A stretch of DNA of 64,000 nucleotides from Neomoorella stamsii (GTDB lineage Bacteria; Bacillota; DSM-521; Neomoorellales; Neomoorellaceae), in the NCBI RefSeq assembly GCF_002995805.1, contig NZ_PVXL01000050.1, forward strand, positions 1 to 64,000, read 5' to 3'. Shown here piece after piece: positions 18,098 through 27,346 of the stretch (its first letter is position 1; each line of letters opens with the position of its first letter). The position numbers were made by a program, and so were the translations under genes. The notes beneath the pieces are model-generated. The model worked only from the letters and a program-made list of their open reading frames with translations, had not been told where the DNA came from and did no database searches.

Positions 18098-18439
18098 TTA
18101 TACATCGTCCGGGATCTGGAGGGCGGCGATAAAGGCGGCGATGTTTTTGGCCGGGACACCGGTGCGCTCCGCTAAGAGCTTCACCAGCGGGTCGGCGGCC
18201 AGGGAACGATAGCTGGCCAGGGGTAACGGCGTGGCGGCTCTTTCGACGCCCACCAGTTCGTCCAGGGAAACACCAAAGAGTCGGCTCAGCCTGACCAGCG
18301 TCTCCAGGCCGGGCTGCTTCGTCCCGCGCTCCCAGTTGGCGACGGTGGGACGCTCGACGCCGACCATCCTGGCCACGTCTTCCTGCCGCAGGCCCTTCCG
18401 CTGGCGCAGCTCCTTTAGCGACTCGCCGAACTTCAGCAC
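18098..18439 (-). CDS. Xre family HTH repressor
   Basis: Small Cro/CI-type DNA-binding protein, 113 aa. The HTH spans about residues 3-58: FGESLKELRQRKGLRQEDVARMVGVERPTVANWERGTKQPGLETLVRLSRLFGVSLDELVG. The C-terminal ~50 residues are a short helical tail. GTG 18439 is preferred (GGAGG eight nt upstream); the frame is open to 18454. A perfect 15-base palindrome GTTTCTAATAGAAAC lies 17 nt upstream of the start, a likely autoregulatory operator. A divergent promoter with a half-site GTTTCCATTAG reads toward a truncated second Xre gene. This layout looks like the control region of a lost mobile or host-defence element. Confidence 0.85.
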   Translation of the reverse strand: MLKFGESLKELRQRKGLRQEDVARMVGVERPTVANWERGTKQPGLETLVRLSRLFGVSLDELVGVERAATPLPLASYRSLAADPLVKLLAERTGVPAKNIAAFIAALQIPDDV

Positions 18440-18455
18440 GATCAACACCTCCAAA

Positions 18456-18520
18456 GTTTCTAATAGAAACCTTATATGTTTGGAATCCTATTGATAAGTT
18501 TCCATTAGATTACATATAAT
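18456..18520. promoter_or_regulatory. Divergent operator/promoter region of the Xre pair
   Basis: GTTTCTAATAGAAAC (18456-18470) is a perfect palindrome around one central base. GTTTCCATTAG (18498-18508) resembles one arm and lies in the spacer of a + strand promoter, TTGATA (18491-18496), 18 nt, TATAAT (18515-18520). GTTTCCAGAC follows at 18521. The repressor at 18098-18439 probably binds these. Confidence 0.65.
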
Positions 18521-18573
18521 GTTTCCAGACGGCACATCAGGGGATGAGCAGTACGAGAAGAAGGAGGCAGCCA

Positions 18574-18669
18574 ATGCGCACTGCCTTGCGCAGGGTCCGG
18601 CTCCAGGCTGGCCTGACGCAATCCGAACTGGCCCGCATGGTGGGGTTGACCCGTGCTTCCTACACGAAC
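18574..18669 (+). pseudogene. Truncated Xre-type HTH gene
   Basis: ATG 18574 with AAGGAGG upstream begins MRTALRRVRLQAGLTQSELA, an Xre N-terminus, and continues to RASYTN (about residue 31). A normal HTH would then read roughly IE-x-G-x-R-x-P. Instead the sequence switches, in another frame, to the interior of a surface protein. The gene is cut within its recognition region, so it cannot work. It still has a good promoter (18491-18520). The HTH frame stays open to 18762 but is meaningless past the junction. Confidence 0.7.
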
Positions 18670-21340
18670 AGCAGACAGTTATCAGATTACGGTCCGCGCC
18701 CCCTATCCCACCGATGCCGGGAGTTCGGCAAGTGTAACGATCACTCCAGCGGATCCTGTTAAGCTGGCGATCCAGGGTCTCACGGATGAAGACGGTAGTG
18801 CACCTGGCATCCAGATAACGGTCGGTAGCACCCAGAATTTGGTTATCACACTGGTCGACAGGTACGGCAACGTGGGCGCAGAGAACAGCTCCGGCAAGGA
18901 CATCCACGTAAAGCTGATCGATACCGATACCCAGGCTAACTTTGGTAGCAACCAAGAAGTCGAGGTAACAATTGCGCAAGGAGCCACGCAAAATACTGCG
19001 GCGTGGACGCCCAAGACCGCTGGCACGGTGACCATCACCGCCACCGACGTGACGGAAAACCCGAACCCGCAGATGCAGGCGGCTTCGGTGGACGCGCAGG
19101 TGCGTGCTGCCGCTCCTGCTAGCATTCTGCTGGACGGACCCAGCTATCTCGATAAGGACGAAGAGGGTGCCTATAACGTCACTTTGAAGGATGCCTATGG
19201 GAACACGGCCCCAGCACCAGCAGGTGGCATCACCGTTACCCTGGCTGCCAGCCCCGGTGATGGCGTAACTTTCACACCCAGCAGCGTTGTGATCCAAGAA
19301 GGTCAAAGCTCAGGCACCTTCAAATTCAAGAGCAGCAAGGCCGAGATGTACAACATCACGGCGTCAGCTACCGGTCTGGTGCAGGCCGAAAAGAGGGTCG
19401 CCGTGGGCGTGACCGTCCTGAGTAAGCTTGCCGTCACCGCACCGGCTACGGGCGAGGTTGGTATTGCCAACGAAATAACCATCGAGTTAAGAGACCAGTT
19501 CGACAAATCGTTTGCCGCTCCGAACGACCTGACGGTCACCCTGAGCACCGACAAAACCGGTACCTTCTACGACAAGCCCTCGAACGGTACTAGCATCCTC
19601 AGTGTAACCGTTCCAAAGGGCCAGAGCAGCGTCAAGGTCTACTACGTGCCCGGCACCAACGCCGTTGGCGCTCACAAGCTGATCTTTTCGACTGTTCAGC
19701 TTTTGAGCGACGGGCGCTCTACAGGTACCACCGTCACGGCTGAGGCCACCATCAACGTGGGCACCGGCGCTGAGCTTAGCCTCGTGGTGAGCGGGCTCAA
19801 CTTCACCGCCGGCCAGCGGGGCGAGGCCACCATCACGGTTAAAGACGGCCACTATAACGACGTTCCTGCAGGCCCGAACGGCCGTGTGGTCTATCTGGAA
19901 ACCGAGAGCCCGACCGGCAAGTTCTACTCTGCTGCTGAGGGCGGCGACCCGATCACCCAGGTGACCATCCCGGCAGGGCAGGCAAGCGTGAAGGTCTACT
20001 ACGTGGACACCGAGAGCTGGACCAAGAAGGCTATGGCCGACGGTAAGCTTTCATCCGCAGCTGTTTCGGATAGTGGGCTTTATAGCTACACTGTGGCCTT
20101 CCGCTCTGAGGGTGTGATTGGCTTCTCCGGAAAGGCTATCGTCACTCCGGACGAGGCCAAGGCCATCACCTTTGACATAGCGCAGCAGGATGTGAACGCG
20201 GTGCCCGATTCGATTTGGACCCAGATCGGTTCCAAGATCGGCGCCACCGACCTGATCGGTATTGCCAAGATGCGCGTCGGCGTGGTCGACCAGTACGGCA
20301 ACCCTGTACCGCAGAACACGCTGCTTCGCATCTCGGTGAAGAACGACTCGCCGTCGGCGTTCCTCTGGGTTGACTACGCGGAACTCGAGAACGGCGAGTG
20401 GGCTGAGGAACACGATGCCTGGCTCATCGTCACCGCGCCTGGCACGTACAACGTGACCGCTTCTGCGGGCGGCTTCGAAGCCGTCTCGAAGCAGGTCGTC
20501 TTCGAAGAGCCGTCCCTAGAGATCGTAGCTCCGGCTACGGCCCTGCCCGACATCCGCGTGCCGGTGATGGTAAGGCTCACCAACCTATGGGCTTCCGGCC
20601 GTGACCTCGAGGTTGACCTTGCCACCAGCACGACGAACAGCGCCTTCTACGCTACTGATCAAACCGCGGAGCCCATCACCCAGGCAGTCATCCAGGCATA
20701 TAACAGCGAAGTCACCGTATACCTCGAAAGCGACGAGCCGCTGGGCACCGCAGTTGAGCTCACCGCCTCCATCGCCGACCTTAACCTGACGGCAAAGGCA
20801 ACTATCAACCTCGGCAGGAGTGCTGATGGTACTACGACGCTGAGCCGCGGCTGGAACATCGTCTCCACGCCGTGGACGCTGGCTGAGGGCAAGAACACTA
20901 TCGATCAGGTTCTGTCCCATCCCGAGTACGTAGAGCAGGCCTACGGCTACGCCAACGGGCAATGGTATCAAGTGACCACCGCGGATCCAGCGACCATGGA
21001 ACTCCGGCCGCTGGAGGCGCTGTACGTGAAGCTCAAGGGTGCCATCGACGCGGCCTTCTGGGCGAGGCGCGGCCTGGGCACGCCGCCGGTGCGGGATCTG
21101 GCGGCCGGCTGGAACCTGATCGGCAACCCGGCGAGTAGTGCAACGGGAGCGAACGAAGCTCTCTCCAGCATCACTGGCAGCTACGCGGTGGTGATCAACC
21201 CGGTTGGTTGCAACCAGGGTGACTGGGTCTATACCCCGCAGACGGCAACGGTACCTAACATGGAAGCTTTCCGCGGCTACTGGGTCTACATGACCAAGGC
21301 CGATAAGTTGGCTGGCCAGGCTATGCCGCCGCTGGAGTAG
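18669..21340 (+). pseudogene. Headless Ig-like-repeat surface protein
   Basis: About 890 codons without a stop encode an extracellular-type protein that lacks its start and signal peptide. The coding sense begins mid-domain (ADSYQITVRAPYP) right after the HTH fragment, in a different frame; GTG 18653 is the only available start and has no ribosome site. Several ~100-140-residue Ig-like repeats follow. They are recognisable by recurring patterns such as FYDKPSNGT…VTVPKGQSSVKVYYV, FYSAAEGGDPITQVTIPAGQ and FYATDQTAEPITQAVI. A C-terminal domain of the type WNIVSTPWTL…GWNLIGNPAS (from ~residue 725) ends the protein. It has no SLH domain; the adjacent downstream gene encodes one. Probably a recent 5' deletion, since the frame is otherwise intact. 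Confidence 0.75.
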
Positions 21341-21354
21341 GGGGTAGGTAGGGA

Positions 21355-23749
21355 ATGCGCAGGCAGCGCCACGTAAGGCTCTTGAGCATGTTGGTGGTCG
21401 CTGCCCTGCTCTTAGCGGTGATGGGCGGAGGGCTGGCCCTTGCGCAGGGCACGCCCTCCGCACCCGTCTTGCCGCAGAGCTTCTGGGGCAGCGTGAAGGA
21501 TGCGAGCGGTAATCCCATTATCTCTGGGACCGTGGAGGCTTGGATGAGCGGCGTGAAGCAGGATAGTATCGCCATCGTCAACGGGCAGTACGGCGGTCCT
21601 GCTGGTTTTGATGAAAGGTTAGTCGTTCAAGGGACAAGCGAGGAAGTAGGTAAAACCATTGAATTTTATGTGAATGGTGTCAAAGCTAATGAAACGTACC
21701 AGTACGCGCCAGGAGAAAAAACGAACCTTAACTTGACCGTAGCTGGAGCACCCCAGCCCCCCCAAGATACTACCCCACCAGCGGTGGTCAGTACGGATCC
21801 GGCTGACGGTGCCACTGGAGTTTGGGGTTGATAAGACTATCACTGTAACTTTCAGTGAAAGCATTCAGGCAGGAGATGCAAAGGAAGGCGTTTTAGTTAA
21901 GGACTCCGTGGGCAACGCGGTGGCTGTGAACACAAGCATCGAGGGCAATATTCTCAATGTAAAGCCAAGCACAAACCTCGCATACAATACCAAGTACACC
22001 GTAGCCATCCCCGCCGGCGCGGTGAAAGACGCGGCGGGAAATAACCTAGCGCAGGCCTACGTGTTCAGCTTCACCACCTCCCAGGCAGTATCGAAAGTAG
22101 AAATAAGCGTGCCTTCTGATGGCAAGCTGGACAACTTCACCATGCCGCCTGGCGCTTCCAGCGTAGTTTTGAACCAAGGCGGCGCCCAGATGGAAATCCC
22201 GCAAGGCACTTTTAGCGGCGCAGCAGCAATCACTTTCAAGCCTGTGGATAATACTGGGCTTCCCGGCGCCAGCTCGATAGGCCAGGTCTTTGAAATAAAG
22301 ATCGAGAAAGTGACCCTTTCCCAACCGGTGACCCTGCGACTGCCTGCACCGGCCGGCGATCGGGTACGGGTGTTTAAGCTGGTAGGCGACCGTTGGGTTA
22401 ACCTTGGAGGCACCGTAAGCGGTGGATATGTAGAGGTAAGCCAGAACTTTTTTAGCCTCTTTGCTGCTGCCAATGCCCCGGCACCTCCTACAGCCAGCCC
22501 GGAACCCGGCAGTTACATTGGCAGCGTGCAGGTGACCCTTTCTGCGGAATCTGGCACCACTATCCTTTACGGGCTTAACGCTCCCCCGCAGAACACCTAC
22601 ACAGCGCCCATAATGCTGACCTCGAACGGTACCATCCGGTCGGTGGTAGTGAAGGACAACCTCACCAGCGATGAGGTGAACTTTGCCTACACCGTAACCA
22701 CTTCCACCGATAGCGGCGGGGGCGGCGGTGGCGGTGGTGGGGGAGGCGGTGACGGCGGCTCGACCACCCCTTCCACCAACCGGGTAGAGCAGCCCATCCA
22801 GTCCAGTGCGGCGACGGTAGCTGAACTCTCCGGCGTCGCCCGCGTTGACGTGCCGGCCGGGGCGGTTGCCGGCACGGGCGTGACCATCGCCGCCGAGGTG
22901 AAAGACGACTCCCTGGCCGCCCAGGCCGGCATGCCCCTCATCAGCAAAGTCGTCGACGTGACCCTGAACAACGGTACCTTGAGCGGGCAGCTAACCATCA
23001 CCATCTACTACGATAAAAGCAAGCTCGGCGCCGAGCAGCAGCCTGTGGCCTGCTATTACAACGCTAGCCAGAGGCAGTGGGTGCGCCTTGAGGGCAGCGT
23101 GGACGAAAACGCCGGCACGGTGTCAGTCACTGTAGACCACCTCACCACCTTCGCCGTGTTCGCCGCGGCCAAGGAAGTAATGCCGCCGGTGACCTTCAAG
23201 GACATGCAGGGCCACTGGGCCGCCGGGACGGTAAGCCACCTCGCGAGCATGGGCGTCATCTCCGGCTATCCCGACGGTACCTTTAAGCCTGACACTCAGA
23301 TCACCCGGGCGGAAGCTACTGCCATCCTGGCGCGGGCACTGAAGCTGGCACCGGGCACCGAGCAGGACCTGAAGTTTAAAGATAACGCCGCCATTCCCGA
23401 ATGGGCCCGGGGGGTCGTCGCCGCTGCAGCCAGGGAAGGGCTGATTAAAGGTTATCCGCAGCCTGACGGCAGCGTCACCTTCGAGCCCGGCCGATCCATC
23501 TCCCGTGCGGAGCTGGCCGCTATAGTGGTCCGCATCCTGGCCATGAAGTCGGGCGCTCCGGCGCCGTCCGAGCTGAAGTTTGCCGACACGGCCAGCATCC
23601 CCGGCTGGGTGCGTCAGAGCGTGGCCCAGGCCGTAGCTAGCGGGATCGTCGCCGGCTATCCCGACAACACCTTCCAGGCCGAGCGGCCCGTTACCCGGGC
23701 GGAAGCCGCGGCCATGATCCTGCGCCTTCTGGATAATATTGGAACCTAG
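21355..23749 (+). pseudogene. S-layer (SLH) protein, frameshifted
   Basis: Cell-surface protein of about 797 codons split by one frameshift. ATG 21355 starts a clear signal peptide (LLSMLVVAALLLAVMGGGLALAQG). A carboxypeptidase-like segment and the start of a Big_5/SbsA Ig domain follow (PPAVVSTDPADGATGV). At about 21822-21830 (GGAGTTTGGGGTTGA) the frame breaks. Removing one base would restore GVGVDKTITVTFSES, and the domain then runs on in the new frame. Next come a ZU5-like region, a chitobiase-type C-terminal fold, an 11-glycine linker (22718-22751), a further beta domain, and three SLH domains (23200-23740; GHWAAGTVSHLASMGVISGYPDGTF is typical). SLH domains bind secondary wall polymers. 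The frameshift could be real, phase-variable or a sequencing error. Confidence 0.8.
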
Positions 23750-23806
23750 GGAGGCCAGTAAAAGTTGCAAGAAGCAAACTAGAAATAACCGTTAAAGAAA
23801 AGGCAA

Positions 23807-23840
23807 AAGGCGGGGCAATTTAAAGCCTCGCCTTATTTTG
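23807..23840 (+). terminator. Terminator of the S-layer gene
   Basis: AAGGCGGGGC (23807-23816) pairs with GCCTCGCCTT (23825-23834) with one G-T pair. ATTTTG follows. It could also work on the minus strand. Confidence 0.75.
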
Positions 23841-23868
23841 TTGCGGATAGTAAAGTTTGGCTGACTGT

Positions 23869-23907
23869 CCGGGGCTCCTGCTCTTTGTTAGCAGCGCCCC
23901 GGTTTTA
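23869..23907 (+). terminator. Second terminator downstream of the S-layer gene
   Basis: CCGGGGC (23869-23875) pairs with GCCCCGG (23896-23902) around a loop holding a GCT/AGC pair; TTTT follows. The remaining ~140 nt to the convergent Rpn gene hold nothing I recognise. Confidence 0.7.
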
Positions 23908-24051
23908 TATACAGAGTAGACTGCCAGCGGCACCCTGACTTGACTGGAATTCCCAACCGGTAAAGGCAAAATTACCGGCGACCGGATGGCATGGATCTGG
24001 CAGATAAAAGCCGTCTGGTCGACAGGACCCGCCTCAAAATATCGGGCAAAA

Positions 24052-25086
24052 TCACTGTTCTAGCTGTTTCTTCAACACGGCGATCTCGTCCGGAGTAAGC
24101 CCCGTAGCTTTAACAATGGTCTCTATATCGAAGTTGAGCAGCAGCAGGTTCCGGGCTACTTCTCGTTTGCCCTCTAATTTTCCTTCCAGTTTTCCTTCCA
24201 ATTTACCTTCCAATTTACCTTCTAATTTACCTTTCTGTTCGCCTTCTTTTAAGCCTTTTAACAAAGCCTGCTGTTGCATCTCTTCCAGGGTTATTTCCAG
24301 GTTGTAAATCATCCGTTCCACCTCCCAGGGATTGCTTGCGTCCAGGATGCCGTCGATTTTTGCGCTAAAATCTCCGGGTATTCTGGGCTTGACGACGTTC
24401 TTCAGCCAGGTGGTGAAATGGCGGAACTCATCAGGCGTGAGCCGCCTTAAAATACCTGACAATTTCTGCAACCGTCCTGCCAGCTCTTCCGGGCGCATCT
24501 TCTGGTCCAAAAGAAAGACGCTGGTGATTAAATTGGCCGCCCTGATAAGCTCTTCTTCATTGTAACGGTTGACGTCAAATAGCAAGTAGCGGTAGTCCAG
24601 AAAATGCCCGCTGAAGTCTTGGTAACCGTCTAGCATTTCTTTGAAGGAGAGCGCCGCCGTCCAGGAGCTGGCCCCGTTGTAGAGCACCGCCGGGATGATG
24701 GGCGGCAGGCGGAAATGCTTGCTCTCCCGCTCGTGCTGCGGGGTGTTGTTGTAGATTTCCCGCCAGATTTCGACCATATAGAGCAACAGCCGGAAAGGTA
24801 TCAGGTAGTCTACGGTTGACTGCAGCTCCAGCAGGACGTAAAAGATGACGTTTTTATCCCTGGTCTTAAGCCTGTAGACGATATCAGCTTCTTTCTCGCT
24901 GAAATCCTGGAGGACGTAGGACTTATTCATCAGGATGAGGTCATCGGCGTCAATGGTCTCCACCCATTTTTCCCGGACAAAGGTTTTTAAGAGTTCCATG
25001 AACACTCTTTTGTCGGCCAGGAGCTGCCGGTAACCTTTGTCGTAGGGGTGGTGGGGAAGCCGGGGCTGCCCTTCATTTTCCGGCAA
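24052..25086 (-). CDS. Rpn family PD-(D/E)XK nuclease (Transposase_31)
   Basis: Protein of 344 aa related to the recombination-promoting nucleases RpnA-E, often labelled putative transposase. The N-terminus HHPYDKGYRQLLADKRVFMELLKTFV and the core EADIVYRLKTRDKNVIFYVLLELQSTVDYLIPFRLLLYM carry the family's D and E-x-Q active-site positions. The second half is helical. Near the C-terminus a GKLE unit repeats about six times (12-nt tandem repeat at 24170-24236), then KREVARNLLLLNFD closes the protein. Start is TTG 25086 with AAGGTGA five nt upstream. It faces the S-layer gene and sits alone in the accessory island. These genes are commonly multicopy. A role in DNA transfer or phage response is plausible but unproved. 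Confidence 0.85.
   Translation of the reverse strand: MPENEGQPRLPHHPYDKGYRQLLADKRVFMELLKTFVREKWVETIDADDLILMNKSYVLQDFSEKEADIVYRLKTRDKNVIFYVLLELQSTVDYLIPFRLLLYMVEIWREIYNNTPQHERESKHFRLPPIIPAVLYNGASSWTAALSFKEMLDGYQDFSGHFLDYRYLLFDVNRYNEEELIRAANLITSVFLLDQKMRPEELAGRLQKLSGILRRLTPDEFRHFTTWLKNVVKPRIPGDFSAKIDGILDASNPWEVERMIYNLEITLEEMQQQALLKGLKEGEQKGKLEGKLEGKLEGKLEGKLEGKREVARNLLLLNFDIETIVKATGLTPDEIAVLKKQLEQ
24170..24236 (-). repeat. 12-nt tandem repeat in the Rpn gene
   Basis: Five to six near-identical 12-nt units (plus strand TTTTCCTTCCAA and variants) encode consecutive GKLE tetrapeptides. Such repeats can change copy number by slippage without breaking the frame. Confidence 0.85.
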
Positions 25087-25232
25087 GGGATCACCTTCTT
25101 CTGGATTTTATTATAGCAAATTTTTGTGGTATGACCGGAGGGGAGAGATATTCGCTGGCACAAAAACGCTAACTGGTGTCGCTATAGAATGCGTAAAGAA
25201 GGTTTATTAACCACCTCGCAGTTGAATGGATT

Positions 25233-25533
25233 TTATTTTGTAACGGAATACCCCCCCGGTGCATTTACTTCTACTTCATCACCGACTTTTTTTAATAATA
25301 ATGATTTGCCTACCGGTGATATGAGATATCTTTTTCTCCTAAGCTATTATGAAAGGGATTCACTATGCAAAACTTAAAAACTTCCTGGGTATCCAAGTCT
25401 TGAAATTCAACTTCACTACCGACAGTGACAAAGGGGACTTGACCGCCCGCAGTTTGTGACTTATTTCCTCGACTTCTACCAAGTGTTTGACTAAATTTTC
25501 AAAGGTAGCTTTCGACAAGGTAACCTTAGCCAA
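25233..25533 (-). pseudogene. Decayed GreA/GreB-C-domain-like gene
   Basis: Read on the minus strand from TTG 25533 (GAGGA upstream): LAKVTLSKATFENLVKHLVE and following residues to LRA. A one-base loss then shifts the frame to GQVPFVTVGSEVEFQDLDTQ and EVFKFCIVNPFHNSLGEKDI. A second indel leads to SPVGKSLLLKKVGDEVEVNA and PGGYSVTK, then TAA at 25233. The last two parts are the hallmark of the C-terminal FKBP-like domain of GreA/GreB/Rnk elongation-factor relatives (SPVGKALLGKKVGDEV in typical members). The short N-terminus lacks a full coiled coil, so it is a small Gre-like protein, not canonical GreA. Two frameshifts make it a pseudogene. Confidence 0.7.
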
Positions 25534-25618
25534 TTTAATTCCTCACAACATTTGCCCATTAAATGGAAAATCCCATATAAAGCGTAAGGGCGCTTCGCCA
25601 TAGTATTTTCAAAAACAA

Positions 25619-25726
25619 TCAATAACAGTAGGTAATGTACCATGACCAAAGTGGCGTACCCCAACCAAGGCGGGCTGCCCTGCGCTTTAACTCCCTAACG
25701 TTCTTTTCGGTAACTGGAGAACTCAA
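25619..25726 (-). pseudogene. Remnant of a BrnA-like antitoxin gene
   Basis: The minus strand encodes VTEKNVRELKRRAARLGWGT, closely matching the C-terminal part of the intact antitoxin at 25947 (VRLPKEDVEELKRRAARLGL). At DNA level 25643-25714 and 25981-26054 are imperfect direct repeats. The remnant lacks the rest of the gene and its toxin. Confidence 0.7.
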
Positions 25727-25946
25727 AGCCTTTGATGTTTCTAAAGAGCAGGGCCAGGCATGCCCCATCAGAGAACAGTGCTTTACCAGGAAAACCTCTA
25801 GCATTGCCCGGCCATAGAACGCAAGCAGGCAGAGATGGTACACCTTGGAGCCCGCAAGGCCCGTTAGTTCGGCCTTATCAAGGTGCGGCTGCAAATGCTT
25901 TTTATAGCGGCGACGGTGAACTACTGGCGTTTTCTTTCTCGACCTT

Positions 25947-26189
25947 TCACTTCCCTACAAAACGCCGGACTGCAGCACGGACCAAAGTGGAGTACCCCAG
26001 CCCCAGGCGGGCAGCCCTGCGCTTTAATTCCTCAACGTCTTCTTTCGGTAACCGGACGGTTACCGATACCAGAGAACGATGAGGCTTTTCCCTGACCTCC
26101 TCAAGGCCCTCGAGTTCACTTAAATCTGTCCGGTCGAAGAAGTTGGCCAGGGCCTGGAGATCGTCTGTATTGGGCGGGAATTTCTTCAC
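25947..26189 (-). CDS. CopG/BrnA-like antitoxin
   Basis: Antitoxin of a type II module, 80 aa. The C-terminal part SLVSVTVRLPKEDVEELKRRAARLGLGYSTLVRAAVRRFVG is a ribbon-helix-helix: a short strand (VSVTVRLP), helix 1 and helix 2. The N-terminus (FPPNTDDLQALANFFDRTDLSELEG) is the kind of acidic segment that contacts the toxin. GTG 26189 overlaps the toxin stop (GTGA), with GGAGG upstream, so translation is coupled. In BrnTA systems the toxin gene comes first and the antitoxin dimer represses the operon; the order here fits. A palindrome before the toxin is the likely binding site. Confidence 0.85.
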   Translation of the reverse strand: MKKFPPNTDDLQALANFFDRTDLSELEGLEEVREKPHRSLVSVTVRLPKEDVEELKRRAARLGLGYSTLVRAAVRRFVGK

Positions 26190-26485
26190 TTCTTTTTCCT
26201 CCTTTCATAGCGACGGCGCTCTACAGGTACCATATCGCGGGCAGTAACAGGCATGGCGATGCCGTTACCTTCATCTAGTAATACCACTACCAGATACCTG
26301 CCGCCGGCGGTACGGCCCAGGGCATAATAAATATACTTGTCGGCGCGGCTCTCAGACCTGGGCCCACGCAGGAGCAGGCAGCGCGGGTCGTCAAAAACGG
26401 CCTCTTCTACTTCTTCGGTATTAATGCCATGCTTTTTCTCAATATGTGCTATTCGATCCGGGCGCCAATGGAGAGTATGAAACAA
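26186..26485 (-). CDS. BrnT-like ribonuclease toxin
   Basis: Probable toxin of a BrnT/BrnA-type module; BrnT is a RelE-fold ribonuclease that stops translation. Family features: LHWRPDRIAHIEKKHGINTEEVEEAVFDDP (the W-x-x-x-K-x-x-x-I-x-x-KHGI pattern), R-x-x-x-x-D-K-Y-I-Y-Y-A-L-GRTAGGRYLVVVLL, and the closing PVTARDMVPVERRRYERRKKK (T-A-R-x-M…ER). TTG 26485 is preferred because GGAGAGG lies 8 nt before it and the length (99 aa) then fits; the frame is open to 26521, but that would cover the operator. It overlaps the antitoxin gene by four bases. The family assignment rests on motifs seen by eye. Confidence 0.82.
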   Translation of the reverse strand: MFHTLHWRPDRIAHIEKKHGINTEEVEEAVFDDPRCLLLRGPRSESRADKYIYYALGRTAGGRYLVVVLLDEGNGIAMPVTARDMVPVERRRYERRKKK

Positions 26486-26499
26486 GACGTCCCCTCTCC

Positions 26500-26522
26500 T
26501 TTGTATTACATCGTAATACAAA
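26500..26522. promoter_or_regulatory. Palindromic operator of the BrnTA-like operon
   Basis: TTTGTATTAC (26500-26509), ATC, GTAATACAAA (26513-26522): perfect 10-base arms directly upstream of the toxin ribosome binding site. Position and symmetry fit autoregulation by the ribbon-helix-helix antitoxin. Confidence 0.7.
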
Positions 26523-26605
26523 AGGAAGGAAAAAACAAGTCCTTAGATCGATAGACAAATTATAACAATAACCACCAACCAAGAGGATTCTTGCCAGTTG
26601 TGTCG

Positions 26606-26636
26606 AAAACAACCCATGTGGTTGTTTTTTCTTTTT
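26606..26636 (+). terminator. Terminator or attenuator in front of ftsE
   Basis: AAAACAACC (26606-26614), CATGT loop, GGTTGTTTT (26620-26628), then TTCTTTTT. Orientation is + strand and it ends just before the ftsE ribosome binding site. There is no + strand gene shortly upstream, so it may be an attenuator of the ftsEX operon. Confidence 0.65.
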
Positions 26637-26653
26637 CCCCTGGAGGTGCTGGT

Positions 26654-27346
26654 TTGAGTTTAATCCAGTTTTATAATGTTACCAAGGTTTACCCGCCGCA
26701 TATTACCGCCCTGGATGATATCAGCGTGAAGATAGATAAAGGCGAATTTGTCTTCCTGGTAGGACCCAGCGGGGCAGGTAAAACGACCTTTATCCGGCTC
26801 CTTTTCCGGGAAGAAGTGCCCACCAGGGGGCAGATTCTCATTGGCGGCCGGAGTATTGCCCGTCTGAAAAGGAGTGAAGTGCCCTTTTTGCGGCGCAATA
26901 TCGGCATCGTTTTCCAGGATTTCCGTTTACTACCGGAATGGACTATTTTTGAAAATGTAGCCTTTGCCTTACGCGTGATAGAAGTTTCTCCCCGGGAAAT
27001 TAAACCGCGGGTCGAAAAGGCCCTGGAACGTGTGGGCTTGAGTAACCGGGCGCGGATGTTTCCCCACCAGCTGTCCGGCGGTGAGCAGCAGCGGGCGGCC
27101 ATCGCCCGGGCCATCGTCAATAATCCCCGCATCTTGGTGGCCGATGAACCTACCGGCAACCTTGACCCGGCAACGTCCAGGGAAATAATGAAACTCCTGG
27201 AAGAAATCAACCACCTGGGAACCACCGTGATCATGGCCACCCATGCCTGGGATATTGTCAACAGCATGCGCAAGCGGGTTATTGCCCTGCAACATGGCCG
27301 GCTGGTACGGGATGACCGGGAGGGGGCTTATGGTTATGAAGCTTAG
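26654..27346 (+). CDS. ftsE: FtsE, cell-division ABC ATPase
   Basis: ATPase of the FtsEX complex, which transmits energy across the membrane to control peptidoglycan hydrolases. Walker [10 protein letters not shown] (about residues 35-43), Q-loop [16 protein letters not shown], signature [15 protein letters not shown], Walker [14 protein letters not shown] and switch histidine ATH. Start TTG 26654 has GGAGGTG seven nt upstream; the open frame to 26591 would include the terminator hairpin. Length 230 aa is normal. The ftsX start lies inside its 3' end, so the two are translationally coupled. Confidence 0.95.
   Translation: MSLIQFYNVTKVYPPHITALDDISVKIDKGEFVFLVGPSGAGKTTFIRLLFREEVPTRGQILIGGRSIARLKRSEVPFLRRNIGIVFQDFRLLPEWTIFENVAFALRVIEVSPREIKPRVEKALERVGLSNRARMFPHQLSGGEQQRAAIARAIVNNPRILVADEPTGNLDPATSREIMKLLEEINHLGTTVIMATHAWDIVNSMRKRVIALQHGRLVRDDREGAYGYEA

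Noticed and set aside
24170-24236. CRISPR-like array
   Set aside because: It is a 12-nt coding repeat without spacers.
24052-25086. Insertion sequence encoded by the Rpn gene
   Set aside because: No terminal inverted repeats or target duplication were found; Rpn proteins are nucleases despite the transposase label.
25189-25377. Plus-strand open frame of 62 codons
   Set aside because: It is antisense to the Gre-like pseudogene, has no ribosome site and no protein-like pattern.
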